A stretch of DNA of 64,000 nt from Curvivirga sp965219885 (GTDB lineage: Bacteria; Pseudomonadota; Alphaproteobacteria; UBA8366; Aestuariispiraceae). The DNA is taken from the NCBI RefSeq assembly GCF_965219885.1, contig NZ_CBDCOT010000008.1:186001-250000 (forward strand), given 5' to 3'. The position numbers were made by a program, and so were the translations under genes. How positions within the stretch are numbered: the first letter of the stretch is position 1; each line of letters starts with the position of its first letter. The notes beneath the pieces are model-generated. The model was given only the letters and a program-made list of their open reading frames with translations. It was not told the DNA's origin and did not search any database. Below, one piece after another: positions 1-9,111 of this stretch.

Positions 1-2
1 AG

Positions 3-584
3 CAAATCATCGATCGTCAAAGTGATACCAGAGACATTTATTTTATCACCAAAGGATCTGCTCGAGTAGTCAACTATTCAATTTCTGGCCGTGAAATTTC
101 ATTCGATGACATACATGAAGGTACTTTTTTTGGTGAGTTATCCGCCCTTGATGGCGAGCCACGCTCAGCGAATGTCGTAGCCCTCACCCAAACAGAAGTG
201 GCAACTTTATCCGAAACGGCTTTTAAGGATCTACTTATCAAACATCCTGATACTGCAATTACCCTCATGCAACGCATGTCAAAAATAATTCGTACCTCAG
301 TCGACCGCATAATGGATTTAAGTACTCTTGGGGCAAACAACCGTGTTTATGCGGAAATATTACGTTTGGCACGAAACGGCCGTATATCAAATAATGAATC
401 TCGTATCGATCCTGTTCCTAATCATAGTGATATAGCAAGCCGTGTTAGTACCACAAGAGAAACAGTAGCACGTGTTTTTAGTGAGCTGTCAAAAAAGCAA
501 CTTATTGAAAAATCAAAAAACACCCTAGTTGTAAGAGATTTATCTCGTCTTCAAGAAATGGTCGAAGAATTTAAAGGTGATTAG
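3..584 (+). CDS. Crp/Fnr-family transcriptional regulator, 5' end outside window
   Basis: The reading frame is open from base 3, so the true start lies upstream of the window. The visible 193 residues begin inside a cyclic-nucleotide-binding beta-roll, whose phosphate-binding-cassette-like segment FFGELSALDGEPRSANVVA sits at about bases 129-185. A long dimerisation helix follows, then a C-terminal winged helix-turn-helix whose recognition helix contains SRVSTTRETVARVFSEL. The PBC-like glutamate and arginine are kept, so cAMP or another cyclic nucleotide may bind; that is inference. No Fnr-type cysteine cluster is visible in this part. It probably acts as a dimeric DNA-binding regulator. Its targets cannot be read from context. 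Confidence 0.85.
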   Translation, partial: QIIDRQSDTRDIYFITKGSARVVNYSISGREISFDDIHEGTFFGELSALDGEPRSANVVALTQTEVATLSETAFKDLLIKHPDTAITLMQRMSKIIRTSVDRIMDLSTLGANNRVYAEILRLARNGRISNNESRIDPVPNHSDIASRVSTTRETVARVFSELSKKQLIEKSKNTLVVRDLSRLQEMVEEFKGD

Positions 585-803
585 AATCTATCTTTTATTT
601 ATCGCATTATTTAATGAGGCAATATTGAATCATTAAATTCCGATCACCAGCCATATGATGAAACAATATTATTATTGGGCAATTTCTTACATCTTTTTGA
701 AAAAAAAATTAAAAAAATTAAAAAAAGACATTGACCAAACAGGCAACCACCCCTATTTTCCGCCGCGTCGACAACGAAGATGTTTCGACAATGAAAATGG
801 AAC

Positions 804-879
804 GGGCCGTTAGCTCAGCTGGTAGAGCACTCGACTTTTAATCGAATGGTCACAAGTTCGAATCTTGTACGGCCCACCA
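804..879 (+). tRNA. tRNA-Lys (anticodon TTT), copy 1
   Basis: Full cloverleaf. The acceptor arms GGGCCGT and ACGGCCC pair, the D arm contains AGCTCAGCTGGTAGAGC, the anticodon loop is CTTTTAA (anticodon TTT), and the T arm contains GTTCGAATC. The 3' CCA is encoded at 877-879. A second identical gene lies 66 bp downstream. Confidence 0.97.
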
Positions 880-890
880 TCTTCTTCTGA

Positions 891-912
891 AAGACCTCCA
901 AGGTCTTTTTTT
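891..912 (+). terminator. Rho-independent terminator between the two tRNA-Lys genes
   Basis: A 7-bp stem AAGACCT/AGGTCTT (891-897 with 901-907) has a 3-nt loop and is followed by a T run to 912. It lies 11 bp after the first tRNA, so the two tRNA genes may be separate transcripts. Confidence 0.75.
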
Positions 913-945
913 ATTTGAGAATGTTCTCAACATATAAGTGACAAC

Positions 946-1021
946 GGGCCGTTAGCTCAGCTGGTAGAGCACTCGACTTTTAATCGAATGGTCACAAGTT
1001 CGAATCTTGTACGGCCCACCA
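946..1021 (+). tRNA. tRNA-Lys (anticodon TTT), copy 2
   Basis: Base-for-base identical to the copy at 804-879, including the encoded CCA at 1019-1021. The identity extends only two bases upstream. This points to a recent tandem duplication or gene conversion. Confidence 0.97.
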
Positions 1022-1268
1022 CTTATTTTCTCTCCTATTATTCTTCAGATAATTTAATCCACTTATTTCATAGTATATGTGCTATACTATTGCATTGATT
1101 ATAATAATCGTGGTTATATTCCCCATATGGGAGCAACTGTTATTATACAGTTGAAAAATGACATTTAAATAAAATGCAAACTAATCAAACTTGTATTGAT
1201 ATTAGCTTCATGTCATTAGCCGATATATTACATACAAAACAAAAAAATATATTTGCAGGGAAATACCA

Positions 1269-2957
1269 GTGAAATTTACAAAGAAAAAATCGATAGCGTT
1301 AGGATTCTATGTCGCCGTATTTTTTATGGCCGCAGTAGCAGTTTCTATCGCAGCTCTATCCATTTATTCAAAAAACATCCTACAAAGTAACTCCACACGC
1401 ATTATTGATGTGGAAGTCAAAAAGGAGATTTTGAGTAAAGATATTGCAACCTTCCTTTTTTTAATGTCACGCGCTGAAAAGAGTTTAATCCTTTCGCGCA
1501 CAACAGCGTTAAAGGATAAATACATAGATCAAATTAATGATTTCGATTCCGAATTAGATTCGAAGCTTCAAGAATTAAAAGTCGTCTCTAACGAAATTGA
1601 ATTGGAGAAAATTGCCCTTTTTGATCAGCATCTTGCGGATTATCGCGAAATTAGAACACGTGTAATCGCCGCAATTGATAAAAAGAAACAAAAGAAAGCA
1701 ATTCGAATTTCTGATGGACGCGGCAGTAAAATTATTGATGCTGCGGAGCTTGTATTACAAGACATTATCAATGAAAGCCAAACAGCAATGACCTCTGCCA
1801 GAGAAGATATGGTTGAGAGTGGAAAACAATTAATAACATTGATTATAATTGTTGCTGCTATAGGCATATTGGTTAGTAGTATTGCTACCATTTTCTTGAT
1901 TCGTCGTTCCGTAATTGCACCTATTAAAAGATTAACTCATGCGATGGGTGAAATCTCAAATGGTAAACTTGAAACTGAAATCCCAGGCCTCTCCCTGAGC
2001 AATGAACTTGGAGATATGGCAGGAACGGTCTCTATCTTTAAGGATAGCATGGTTGACAACGCCAAAATGGCTGAAGATCAAAAACAAGCAGCATTGCGTG
2101 GGGAACAACGCACAAAAAATCTTGTAAACATCACAGAAGAGTTTAAATCACGTATCGCAGGTTCTTTAGATGAATTACATAACGTATCTGAAGAAATGAC
2201 AAATACCGCTGAACACACCTCCTCTATTGCCAACTCGGTAAATACTCAATCCCAAACAGCGAGCAATGCCGTGCGCGAAGCAAACCAAAGTACAACTGCA
2301 GTCGCATCCGCAACAGAAGAGATGTCCCATTCTATTCGTGAAATTGGTGCACAAGTACAGCGCAGCAGCGAAACGACTAGAAATGCAGTTGAAAAAACTG
2401 GAGAAGCTAAAGAAGTAATTGATGGCCTAAATGAATCTTCTCAACGTATCGGAGAAATTGTTGGGCTAATCGAAGATATCGCAGAACAAACAAATTTATT
2501 AGCGTTGAACGCAACAATTGAAGCTGCACGTGCCGGTGATGCAGGTAAAGGCTTTGCTGTAGTTGCGAATGAGGTTAAATCTCTCGCAAACCAAACGTCT
2601 AGTGCAACTGATGAGATTTCTCAACTGGTTCAACGTGTTCAACAGGAAACACAGCATGCTGTATCAGCTGTAACATCTATCGAAAGCAGTATTGCTGAAG
2701 TGGATGAAGTTTCATCCGGTGTCGCTGCATCAGTTCAACAGCAAGAAGCAGCAACACAGGAAATTTCTACAAATATCCAATTTGTTGCTTCAGAAACAGA
2801 TAATGTTGCAACTGATATTTCTCAAGTCAATGCATCCAGTCAGGAAACAGTAGATAATATGAATAAGCTTCTCGATGCATCATCCACAGTGGATCGCCAA
2901 CGCGAAGCTCTCGAAACCGAGATCAATGATTATCTAAAACGAGTAGAGGCCGTTTGA
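1269..2957 (+). CDS. Methyl-accepting chemotaxis protein
   Basis: Transmembrane chemoreceptor of 562 residues. TM1 lies at about residues 8-34. A roughly 150-residue, mostly helical periplasmic sensor follows, probably a four-helix-bundle type. TM2 lies at about 188-212, then a HAMP linker at about 212-264. The cytoplasmic signalling bundle carries the highly conserved hairpin tip around residues 401-440 (EQTNLLALNATIEAARAGD). The start is GTG at 1269. It ends without an NWETF-type pentapeptide, so it lacks the classical CheR/CheB docking tail. The ligand cannot be predicted. It is monocistronic and convergent with coaD. The chemotaxis kinase cluster lies about 55 kb away in this window. Confidence 0.93.
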   Translation: MKFTKKKSIALGFYVAVFFMAAVAVSIAALSIYSKNILQSNSTRIIDVEVKKEILSKDIATFLFLMSRAEKSLILSRTTALKDKYIDQINDFDSELDSKLQELKVVSNEIELEKIALFDQHLADYREIRTRVIAAIDKKKQKKAIRISDGRGSKIIDAAELVLQDIINESQTAMTSAREDMVESGKQLITLIIIVAAIGILVSSIATIFLIRRSVIAPIKRLTHAMGEISNGKLETEIPGLSLSNELGDMAGTVSIFKDSMVDNAKMAEDQKQAALRGEQRTKNLVNITEEFKSRIAGSLDELHNVSEEMTNTAEHTSSIANSVNTQSQTASNAVREANQSTTAVASATEEMSHSIREIGAQVQRSSETTRNAVEKTGEAKEVIDGLNESSQRIGEIVGLIEDIAEQTNLLALNATIEAARAGDAGKGFAVVANEVKSLANQTSSATDEISQLVQRVQQETQHAVSAVTSIESSIAEVDEVSSGVAASVQQQEAATQEISTNIQFVASETDNVATDISQVNASSQETVDNMNKLLDASSTVDRQREALETEINDYLKRVEAV

Positions 2958-2980
2958 TAACGGCCCCCTACACTTTTCTA
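2948..2980 (+). terminator. Possible terminator hairpin at the MCP gene end
   Basis: GGCCGTT (2948-2954) pairs perfectly with AACGGCC (2959-2965) around a TGAT loop that contains the MCP stop codon. The downstream sequence is pyrimidine-rich (CCCTACACTTTTCT) but has no clean T run, so termination is only likely. Confidence 0.4.
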
Positions 2981-2999
2981 CATCCTAAAACTGAATACC

Positions 3000-3494
3000 T
3001 TATAAGCCCTGCTTGTCTTTGAGACTTTTCTCAACAGCAGGGCTTACAAATTTAGAAACATCCCCACCTAAAGCACTTACCTCTTTTACAAGACGGCTGG
3101 CAATAAACTGATGGCTTTCAGAAGCCATTAAGAAAACTGTTTCGATAGAAGAATTGATCTTAGCATTCATACCAGTCATCTGAAATTCATAGTCAAAATC
3201 TGAAACTGCACGCAATCCACGAACAATCATGTTCGCGCCGACTTCTTCGGCGTGATGCATTAAGAGCTTTTCAAAGGGCTGCACAAGTATCTTGCTTGGG
3301 ACATCTAACTTTGCAATCTCTTGTTCAACTAATGCGACTCGTTCTTCTAAAGAAAAGAGTGGACCTTTACCGGCATTCACGGCAACAGATACAATCAACA
3401 CATCAGTAAGATGTCTTGCTGCACGTTCAATGATATCTAAATGTCCCTTTGTAATCGGGTCAAATGTTCCCGGATAAATCCCCACTCTTTCCAT
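3000..3494 (-). CDS. coaD: Phosphopantetheine adenylyltransferase
   Basis: Catalyses the fourth step of coenzyme A synthesis: ATP plus 4'-phosphopantetheine gives dephospho-CoA. The N-terminal nucleotidyltransferase motif GIYPGTFDPITKGHLDII contains the T/HxGH signature, and a second conserved segment MIVRGLRAVSDFDYE follows mid-protein. The length of about 164 residues is normal for the family. I place the start at the ATG at 3494 (MERVGIYPG), because GAAGAAGG sits at ribosome-binding distance and the upstream GTG at 3512 would overlap gyrA. It begins 4 bp after the gyrA stop, so the two genes are almost certainly cotranscribed. Confidence 0.97.
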   Translation of the reverse strand: MERVGIYPGTFDPITKGHLDIIERAARHLTDVLIVSVAVNAGKGPLFSLEERVALVEQEIAKLDVPSKILVQPFEKLLMHHAEEVGANMIVRGLRAVSDFDYEFQMTGMNAKINSSIETVFLMASESHQFIASRLVKEVSALGGDVSKFVSPAVEKSLKDKQGL

Positions 3495-3498
3495 GAGT

Positions 3499-6315
3499 TT
3501 AGCCTTCTTCACCGTCAGTTGGTGTTTCTTCTACTGCTTCTGCGGCAACGCCGTCTTCTACAGAAGGTGCCTCAGATGCAGTAACTTCGCCCTCCACACC
3601 TTCTTCATTCATGTTTTCCTCATCATCCCCCTCATCGCGAAGACGGGCGACAGAAACGACACGGTGATCTGCAGAAACGTTAAACAACCGAACACCTTTA
3701 GAATTACGGCTCACTCGACGTACACTATCCAATGGCATACGGATGATTTGACCGCCATTGGTTACGAGCATAATCTCATCAAGCCCTGGTTCAACACGGA
3801 AGGATGCAACAACAGTTGTATCATCACGTAAATCCATATTTCCAAGACCTTTACCACCGCGCCCTGTCACACGATAATCATAGGCCGAACACATCTGCCC
3901 CATACCGTTGGATGCAACGGTCAGAAGTAGCTCTTCACGCTCTTCCATATCCACATAATGCGGGTCGTTGAAGATCGCTGCTTTTTCCTCATCACGCGCT
4001 TTATCTTCCGCATTTGAATATTCATTCCCGGAATTCAAACGACGTTTCGCGTTAGAACCAGATAAATAATCACGACGTTGATCAGAAGTATCATCACTGT
4101 GACGAATGATAGACATGGAAATCACTTCATCTCCATCAGCTAAACGAATGCCGCGAACCCCCGTAGAATTACGTCCAGCGAATACGCGGATATCTGTCAC
4201 TGCAAAACGCATTGCCATACTTTTCGCCGTCGCAAGCAACACGTCATCATTTTCAGTACAAACTGAAACGTTAACCAGCTTATCACCTTCATCCAATTTC
4301 ATAGCAATCTTACCATTGGCTTTGATATTGGTGAAATCGCTTAACAAGTTACGACGTGCATTACCGCTTGCCGTTGCAAACATTACATGAAGATCAGCCC
4401 ATGTGGTCTCATCTTCTGGCAATGGCATAACAGTTGTAATTACTTCATCTTCATCCAAAGGCAATAAGTTTACCATGGCTTTACCGCGCGCTTGCGGATT
4501 ACCTAATGGCAAACGATATACCTTCATTTGATATACCATCCCTTTATTGGAGAAGAAGAGAACCGGAATATGGGTGTTTGTCACAAACACATTTACAACG
4601 AAATCATCATCCTTCGTTGACATACCGGAACGACCCTTACCACCACGACGTTGTGCACGATATGTTGAGAGAGGGACACGCTTGATATAACCACCATGCG
4701 TAACTGTAACCACCATATCTTCGCGTTGGATCAAATCTTCGATGTCATGTTCGAATTCGTTTTCTTCGATAGACGTACGGCGTGGAGTTGCAAACTGGTC
4801 ACGAACCTCAACTAACTCACCGCGGATCACCTCAAAGCGACGAACACGATTTTGTAGAATTTCTAAGAATTCTTTAATTTTTGCAGCAAGTTCTTCGGTC
4901 TCAGCTTCTAGCTTCTCACGTTCCATACCTGTCAAACGTTGTAAGCGAAGTTCCAGAATGGCGCGTGCTTGTGCTTCAGAAAGACGATATTTACCATCGA
5001 CAACTTCATGGCCCGGATCGTCAATCAAACGAATGAACCCTTCAACAGATCCTGCATTCCAATCACGTTCCATCAACTGCTCACGTGCTGTTGCCGGATC
5101 TGGCGCCTTACGGATCAATTCGATAACAGGATCAATATTCGTAATGGAAACAAGTAAGCCGGCCAAAATATGTGCACGCTCACGTGCTTTACGCAATTCA
5201 TATGTCGTACGGCGAATAACAACTTCCTCGCGGAAATCGATGAATGCATCCAAGATTTCAGACAAGTTCATCTGTTGTGGACGCCCACCATTCAACGCAA
5301 GTGTGTTCACACCAAAACTTGTTTGAAGAGGTGTGTAACGGAATAACTGGTTCAGTACAACTTCACCGACCGCATCACGTTTTAATTCGATTACAACGCG
5401 CACACCGTCACGGTCTGACTCATCGCGAAGATCAGCAATGCCTTCAACAGTTTTGTCACGAACAACATCCGCGATTTTTTCAATCATGCGGGCCTTGTTC
5501 ACCTGATACGGGATTTCGCTCACGATAATCGCATTACGTCCCGCGCGTACTTCTTCAAAGTCGGTACGGGCACGCATCACAACGGAGCCACGACCAGTAG
5601 TTAACGCAGAACGACTACCAGAACGACCAAGGATAATACCGCCTGTTGGGAAATCTGGCCCTGGAACAATCTCAATCAATTCTTCCATAGTGATGGTTGG
5701 TGTATCAATTTTAGCGATACAGGCATCAACCACCTCACCCAAATTATGTGGTGGAATATTTGTGGCCATACCAACCGCGATACCGCCTGCTCCATTCACT
5801 AAAAGATTGGGGAAACGTGCAGGTAAAACATTTGGTTCATTCGTAGATTCATCATAGTTTGGTACAAAATCGACAGTTTCTTTATCAATGTCATCCAGCA
5901 ATGCTTCGGCGGATTTTTGTAGGCGAGCCTCGGTATAACGCATCGCAGCGGCCGGGTCACCATCCATAGAGCCAAAGTTACCTTGACCATCAATCAAAGG
6001 TAAACGTAAAGAGAAATCTTGCGCCATACGTACCATGGCATCGTAAATCGCACTATCACCATGAGGGTGATATTTACCCATTACATCCCCGACAATACGG
6101 GCAGATTTACGGAAAGGTTTGGAAGAATCGTATCCATTTTCTTTCATCGCATAGAGAATGCGACGATGCACCGGCTTCATTCCATCACGTACATCCGGCA
6201 ATGCACGACTTACGATTACACTCATCGCATAATCGAGATAGGATTTTTTCATCTCAGATTCGATGGTAACCGTAGAAATATCAACTACTTCTGCTGTATT
6301 TGATGTGTCGCTCAA
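3499..6315 (-). CDS. gyrA: DNA gyrase subunit A
   Basis: Type IIA topoisomerase subunit that breaks and rejoins DNA; with GyrB it introduces negative supercoils. The N-terminal breakage-reunion domain has the active-site context AAAMRYTEARL, with the catalytic tyrosine. The quinolone-resistance region reads HPHGDSAIYD, with Ser and Asp at the two main resistance positions, i.e. the susceptible-type residues. The C-terminal beta-pinwheel repeats include QRRGGKGRSGM (GyrA box) and TGRGGKGLGNM. The last ~50 residues form a strongly acidic tail, as in many GyrA proteins. At 938 residues it is slightly longer than the E. coli protein. It lies directly upstream of coaD. Confidence 0.98.
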   Translation of the reverse strand: MSDTSNTAEVVDISTVTIESEMKKSYLDYAMSVIVSRALPDVRDGMKPVHRRILYAMKENGYDSSKPFRKSARIVGDVMGKYHPHGDSAIYDAMVRMAQDFSLRLPLIDGQGNFGSMDGDPAAAMRYTEARLQKSAEALLDDIDKETVDFVPNYDESTNEPNVLPARFPNLLVNGAGGIAVGMATNIPPHNLGEVVDACIAKIDTPTITMEELIEIVPGPDFPTGGIILGRSGSRSALTTGRGSVVMRARTDFEEVRAGRNAIIVSEIPYQVNKARMIEKIADVVRDKTVEGIADLRDESDRDGVRVVIELKRDAVGEVVLNQLFRYTPLQTSFGVNTLALNGGRPQQMNLSEILDAFIDFREEVVIRRTTYELRKARERAHILAGLLVSITNIDPVIELIRKAPDPATAREQLMERDWNAGSVEGFIRLIDDPGHEVVDGKYRLSEAQARAILELRLQRLTGMEREKLEAETEELAAKIKEFLEILQNRVRRFEVIRGELVEVRDQFATPRRTSIEENEFEHDIEDLIQREDMVVTVTHGGYIKRVPLSTYRAQRRGGKGRSGMSTKDDDFVVNVFVTNTHIPVLFFSNKGMVYQMKVYRLPLGNPQARGKAMVNLLPLDEDEVITTVMPLPEDETTWADLHVMFATASGNARRNLLSDFTNIKANGKIAMKLDEGDKLVNVSVCTENDDVLLATAKSMAMRFAVTDIRVFAGRNSTGVRGIRLADGDEVISMSIIRHSDDTSDQRRDYLSGSNAKRRLNSGNEYSNAEDKARDEEKAAIFNDPHYVDMEEREELLLTVASNGMGQMCSAYDYRVTGRGGKGLGNMDLRDDTTVVASFRVEPGLDEIMLVTNGGQIIRMPLDSVRRVSRNSKGVRLFNVSADHRVVSVARLRDEGDDEENMNEEGVEGEVTASEAPSVEDGVAAEAVEETPTDGEEG

Positions 6316-6608
6316 CGTCTTCTCTCTTCCAAACTATCAAACTTATATAAAGTCATTAAAAAATAACATGAACTGAATCAGCCAGATTCTAGCCTAAAAT
6401 CAAACAACTAATTTCTGCCAAATGTAAAAGAACCCAACCAACCCCTATATATTGTATTTTTTAGCATATCTATTCCCGTAACAGCAACAAAATATACGAA
6501 ATTGAAACAGTTGATTATCGATATTTTTGCAAAAGCATTTGACAAAATTGCCTGTGAGATAAATTCTGCTAGAAAATACGCGTTTAATAGCTAAAAAGAA
6601 CAAGATAG

Positions 6609-7223
6609 ATGGCAACACAACCACAAAAGAAAAGAACAAGAGAACCACAAGAGGTTCGTCGTGCAGCTCTTATAAATGCTACCTTGGAAGTTGTGGCTGA
6701 ACATGGTTTATCCAACGTCACCTCTCAAAAAGTTGCGGCTGCAGCCAATATGACCGCTGCAATGGTAAACTTTCATTTTTCTGGCAAGACCGCCCTGCTC
6801 CACGCCACCTTAAAGTTTGTTGCCGATGAATTTATTGAGACACATAAAAAGGCGTTGGATGAAGCAGGTAACTCTCCACAGGAACAACTCATATCATTAG
6901 TGAATACAAGTTTATCAGAGCTTTTATTTGATCATCGCAAGACCGCTTTATGGTATGCTTTTTATAGCGAATCTCGTTCTCGCGAAGATTACACTCGTAT
7001 CTGTGAAGAACATGATGCAGCTTATTATGCCGCTTATTACGCCCCAATCGAGGCCTTATGTGCGGCTGAGGATCGCCCCATGAATCCCCGCGCCATCACT
7101 TTGGGCATCATTGGCATTATGGAACATGCAAGCCAAACCTTGCTGGTAAATCCAGATTATGATCGTGAAACCAGCATCGAAGAAAGTATGAATTTCTTAA
7201 GAAGCGTATTCTCAAAATGGTAA
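6609..7223 (+). CDS. TetR/AcrR-family transcriptional regulator, BetI-like
   Basis: One-component repressor of 204 residues. The N-terminal TetR helix-turn-helix spans about residues 17-63 (ALINATLEVVAEHGLSNVT, then AAMVNFHFSGKTALLHATL). The C-terminal ligand-binding helices, with ALWYAFYSESRSREDY, resemble BetI-type regulators (TetR_C_6-like). BetI senses choline or related amines; the ligand here is unknown. A TTGACA box at 6539-6544 could be its -35 element. It is one of two BetI-like regulators flanking the amine-catabolism island (the other is at 13689), and either could bind the shared TGTGATCACA operator. Confidence 0.88.
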   Translation: MATQPQKKRTREPQEVRRAALINATLEVVAEHGLSNVTSQKVAAAANMTAAMVNFHFSGKTALLHATLKFVADEFIETHKKALDEAGNSPQEQLISLVNTSLSELLFDHRKTALWYAFYSESRSREDYTRICEEHDAAYYAAYYAPIEALCAAEDRPMNPRAITLGIIGIMEHASQTLLVNPDYDRETSIEESMNFLRSVFSKW

Positions 7224-7232
7224 TAAAATAAA

Positions 7233-7502
7233 TCACTTACTGCATATTTTCTTAAATATAACTTTAAGATCATTTTTACGTTTTTGAGGGATATCATTCC
7301 AATGGATATCCATCAACGCACCTTCCAACGCATATAGATATACGGATGTAAACTTTAATTCATCTTGAAATCGAAAAAATACCCGCCGAAAAGCTTCCTC
7401 AATTCCGCATTCACGCAAGTCATATTCGGTGATGATATTTACCTCAAGCAGATATCTCGCCGTTTTGGGGCCTATATTTTTAAGTTCTTCTACTTTTCTC
7501 AT
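7233..7502 (-). CDS. TfoX C-terminal-domain protein
   Basis: An 89-residue protein matching the stand-alone C-terminal domain of TfoX (TfoX_C). It has an N-terminal helix-hairpin-helix-like segment LKNIGPKTARYLLEVNIITE, then LYALEGALMDIHWNDIP near the end. Proteins of this family often lack the N-terminal TfoX domain, as here. TfoX/Sxy proteins influence competence gene expression in gammaproteobacteria, but the role of the single-domain form is not established. It is convergent with the TetR gene (9 bp between stops) and follows the aminotransferase, separated by a terminator. Confidence 0.85.
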   Translation of the reverse strand: MRKVEELKNIGPKTARYLLEVNIITEYDLRECGIEEAFRRVFFRFQDELKFTSVYLYALEGALMDIHWNDIPQKRKNDLKVIFKKICSK

Positions 7503-7511
7503 TTGCTTAAG

Positions 7512-7543
7512 ATAAAAAAGGCAGTCGATTTTTCAACTGCCTT
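7512..7543 (-). terminator. Rho-independent terminator after the aminotransferase gene
   Basis: Read on the minus strand, AAGGCAGT (7543-7536) pairs with ACTGCCTT (7525-7518) around a 10-nt A-rich loop, and a T run follows. It closes transcription of the gene ending at 7571. Confidence 0.8.
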
Positions 7544-7570
7544 GTAAAGTTTACAGGAAATTAGAGGCAT

Positions 7571-8965
7571 CTACGCTTTTAAAACACCTTCTTTAATCAA
7601 ATCATCTTGCGCACGCTCAATACCTTGACGAAGCATGCCAACCAAATCATCAATTTGATCTTTAGTGATTGTTAGTGGTGGTGACATCACGCAGGAAGAA
7701 TAGATTGGTCTTACGATCAACCCTAATTCCTGACAATATTGATCAACAAGACTAGCCACTTTATACAAAGTGCCCATGTCGTCCTCGCCTTCAACGCGAC
7801 ATTCGACACTTGCCATTAACCCCATACCGCGTACTTCCGTTACGAGAGGCATTTCCAGTAATTCACGCAAACGAGATTGAAAATAAGGTGCGACTTCACG
7901 TACATGTGCCAACAATCCTTCGTTATCAATAATCTCCATATTCTTCAAACCAGCAGCACAGGCAACCGGATGACCTGAATATGTGTAGCCATTTGAATAC
8001 ATGGCATTATTGTCGCCCTCTTTAAACGCCTTGATAATGCGATCATGAACAACAACTGCACCACATGGCACATAACCAGAAGTTAGGCCTTTTGCAGTAG
8101 TAATAAAGTCTGGCACGATATCAAACACATCTTCAGATGCAAAATAATGCCCCAAACGGCCAAATGCGGTAACAACTTCATCAGAAATATAAAGCACGTC
8201 ATATTTCTTACAAATTTCCCATGTGCGTTTATGATACCCCTCCGGCGGTACAATCACACCACCAGAAGCCATAATGGGCTCAGCGACAAAACAAGCAACA
8301 TTATCAGCACCTAATTCAAGAATTTTATTTTCCAAATCTGCAATTTTCTCATCAAGAAAGTCTGCCATGCTCATAGCTTCTGGTTTAAGAGCAGGATTTG
8401 GACACGGAATATGATGCACCAGGCCCTCTGCAACCGTCATGCATTCTTCTTCGCGCGGTTTACCAGTGATCGCTGCGCCTAAGAAAGTAGATCCATGATA
8501 CCCATAAGCCCGAGAAATAATCTGCGTTTTTGATTTCTTACCCTGAAATTGGAAATACAAATGCGCCATACGCACCGCGGAATCAACCGCAGTAGACCCA
8601 CCTGTTGTAAAAAATACATGATTCATGTCAGTTGGGGCACGTTTTGCGATCTCGTCCGCAAAAACAGATGCAGGACCGTTAGTGATAGACCATGGTGACG
8701 CATAAGATAGCTGCATAACCTGTTCAGCGATCGCATCAGCCATTTCCTGACGGCGGTGGCCAATATTCACACACCACATACCACCAGGGCCGTCCATCAA
8801 CTTGTTATTGTCTGAATCATAAATATAGATGCCATCACCTTCTGCAATAACTGTACGCTTATTATCGCCAACAGTATCCATCATTTCCCAAGGATGAATG
8901 AAAGCATTATCCTTTTCTTGAATTTCTTCTGTATCGTATAAACGGTTTTGCAAATTTTCAGTCAT
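7571..8965 (-). CDS. Class III PLP-dependent aminotransferase, omega-amine/diamine:pyruvate type
   Basis: Fold-type I transaminase of 464 residues, similar in layout to SpuC-type putrescine:pyruvate and other omega-amine transaminases. Visible landmarks are the N-terminal FIHPWEMM, the glycine-rich MDGPGGMWCVNIGH, FFTTGGSTAVDSAVRMA (cofactor phosphate binding), AEPIMASGG, ISDEVVTAFGRLG with the ring-contacting Asp, and ITTAKGLTSGYVPCGA, whose Lys is the expected Schiff-base residue. The ATG start has AGGTG 5 nt upstream. A promoter (TTTGTG, 16 bp, TATTAT; 9024-8997 on the minus strand) overlaps a TGTGATCACA-type operator, which ties it to potF/potG and gabD. A role in polyamine or methylated-amine catabolism is inferred; the substrate is unknown. 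Confidence 0.9.
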   Translation of the reverse strand: MTENLQNRLYDTEEIQEKDNAFIHPWEMMDTVGDNKRTVIAEGDGIYIYDSDNNKLMDGPGGMWCVNIGHRRQEMADAIAEQVMQLSYASPWSITNGPASVFADEIAKRAPTDMNHVFFTTGGSTAVDSAVRMAHLYFQFQGKKSKTQIISRAYGYHGSTFLGAAITGKPREEECMTVAEGLVHHIPCPNPALKPEAMSMADFLDEKIADLENKILELGADNVACFVAEPIMASGGVIVPPEGYHKRTWEICKKYDVLYISDEVVTAFGRLGHYFASEDVFDIVPDFITTAKGLTSGYVPCGAVVVHDRIIKAFKEGDNNAMYSNGYTYSGHPVACAAGLKNMEIIDNEGLLAHVREVAPYFQSRLRELLEMPLVTEVRGMGLMASVECRVEGEDDMGTLYKVASLVDQYCQELGLIVRPIYSSCVMSPPLTITKDQIDDLVGMLRQGIERAQDDLIKEGVLKA

Positions 8966-8996
8966 GTAACACCTATTAAATTATCATTTAAAAAGA

Positions 8997-9024
8997 ATAA
9001 TACATATGTTTTCGTGATCACAAA
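8997..9024 (-). promoter_or_regulatory. Aminotransferase promoter with TGTGATCACA-type operator
   Basis: The palindrome CGTGATCACA lies at 9013-9022 (one mismatch to the consensus). It covers the candidate -35 element TTTGTG (9024-9019), with -10 TATTAT at 9002-8997 and a 16-bp spacer. The placement suits repression by steric block. Confidence 0.65.
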
Positions 9025-9034
9025 TGCTTTTTAA

Positions 9035-9090
9035 CGACAAAGGCTTGTCTAATTTCGGGAATTTTGACCCTTTTAGACAAGCCTTTGTCG
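9035..9090. repeat. Perfect 18-bp inverted repeat between the GcvT-like and aminotransferase genes
   Basis: Arms 9035-9052 (CGACAAAGGCTTGTCTAA) and 9073-9090 are perfect reverse complements around a 20-nt loop that itself has a GGG/CCC pairing option. No T run follows on either strand, so it is not a standard intrinsic terminator. It may be a transcript-processing or stabilising stem, or a protein-binding site. Confidence 0.8.
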
Positions 9091-9111
9091 CAAAATGTGA
9101 ATTTATATTTA

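Noticed and set aside
4742..5326. Long plus-strand open frame opposite gyrA
   Set aside because: Shadow frame of a firmly identified essential gene; its product looks like no known protein.
6445..6648. Small minus-strand frame over the TetR promoter
   Set aside because: It overlaps the TetR start and lacks a ribosome-binding site; its hydrophobic run comes from AT-rich DNA.
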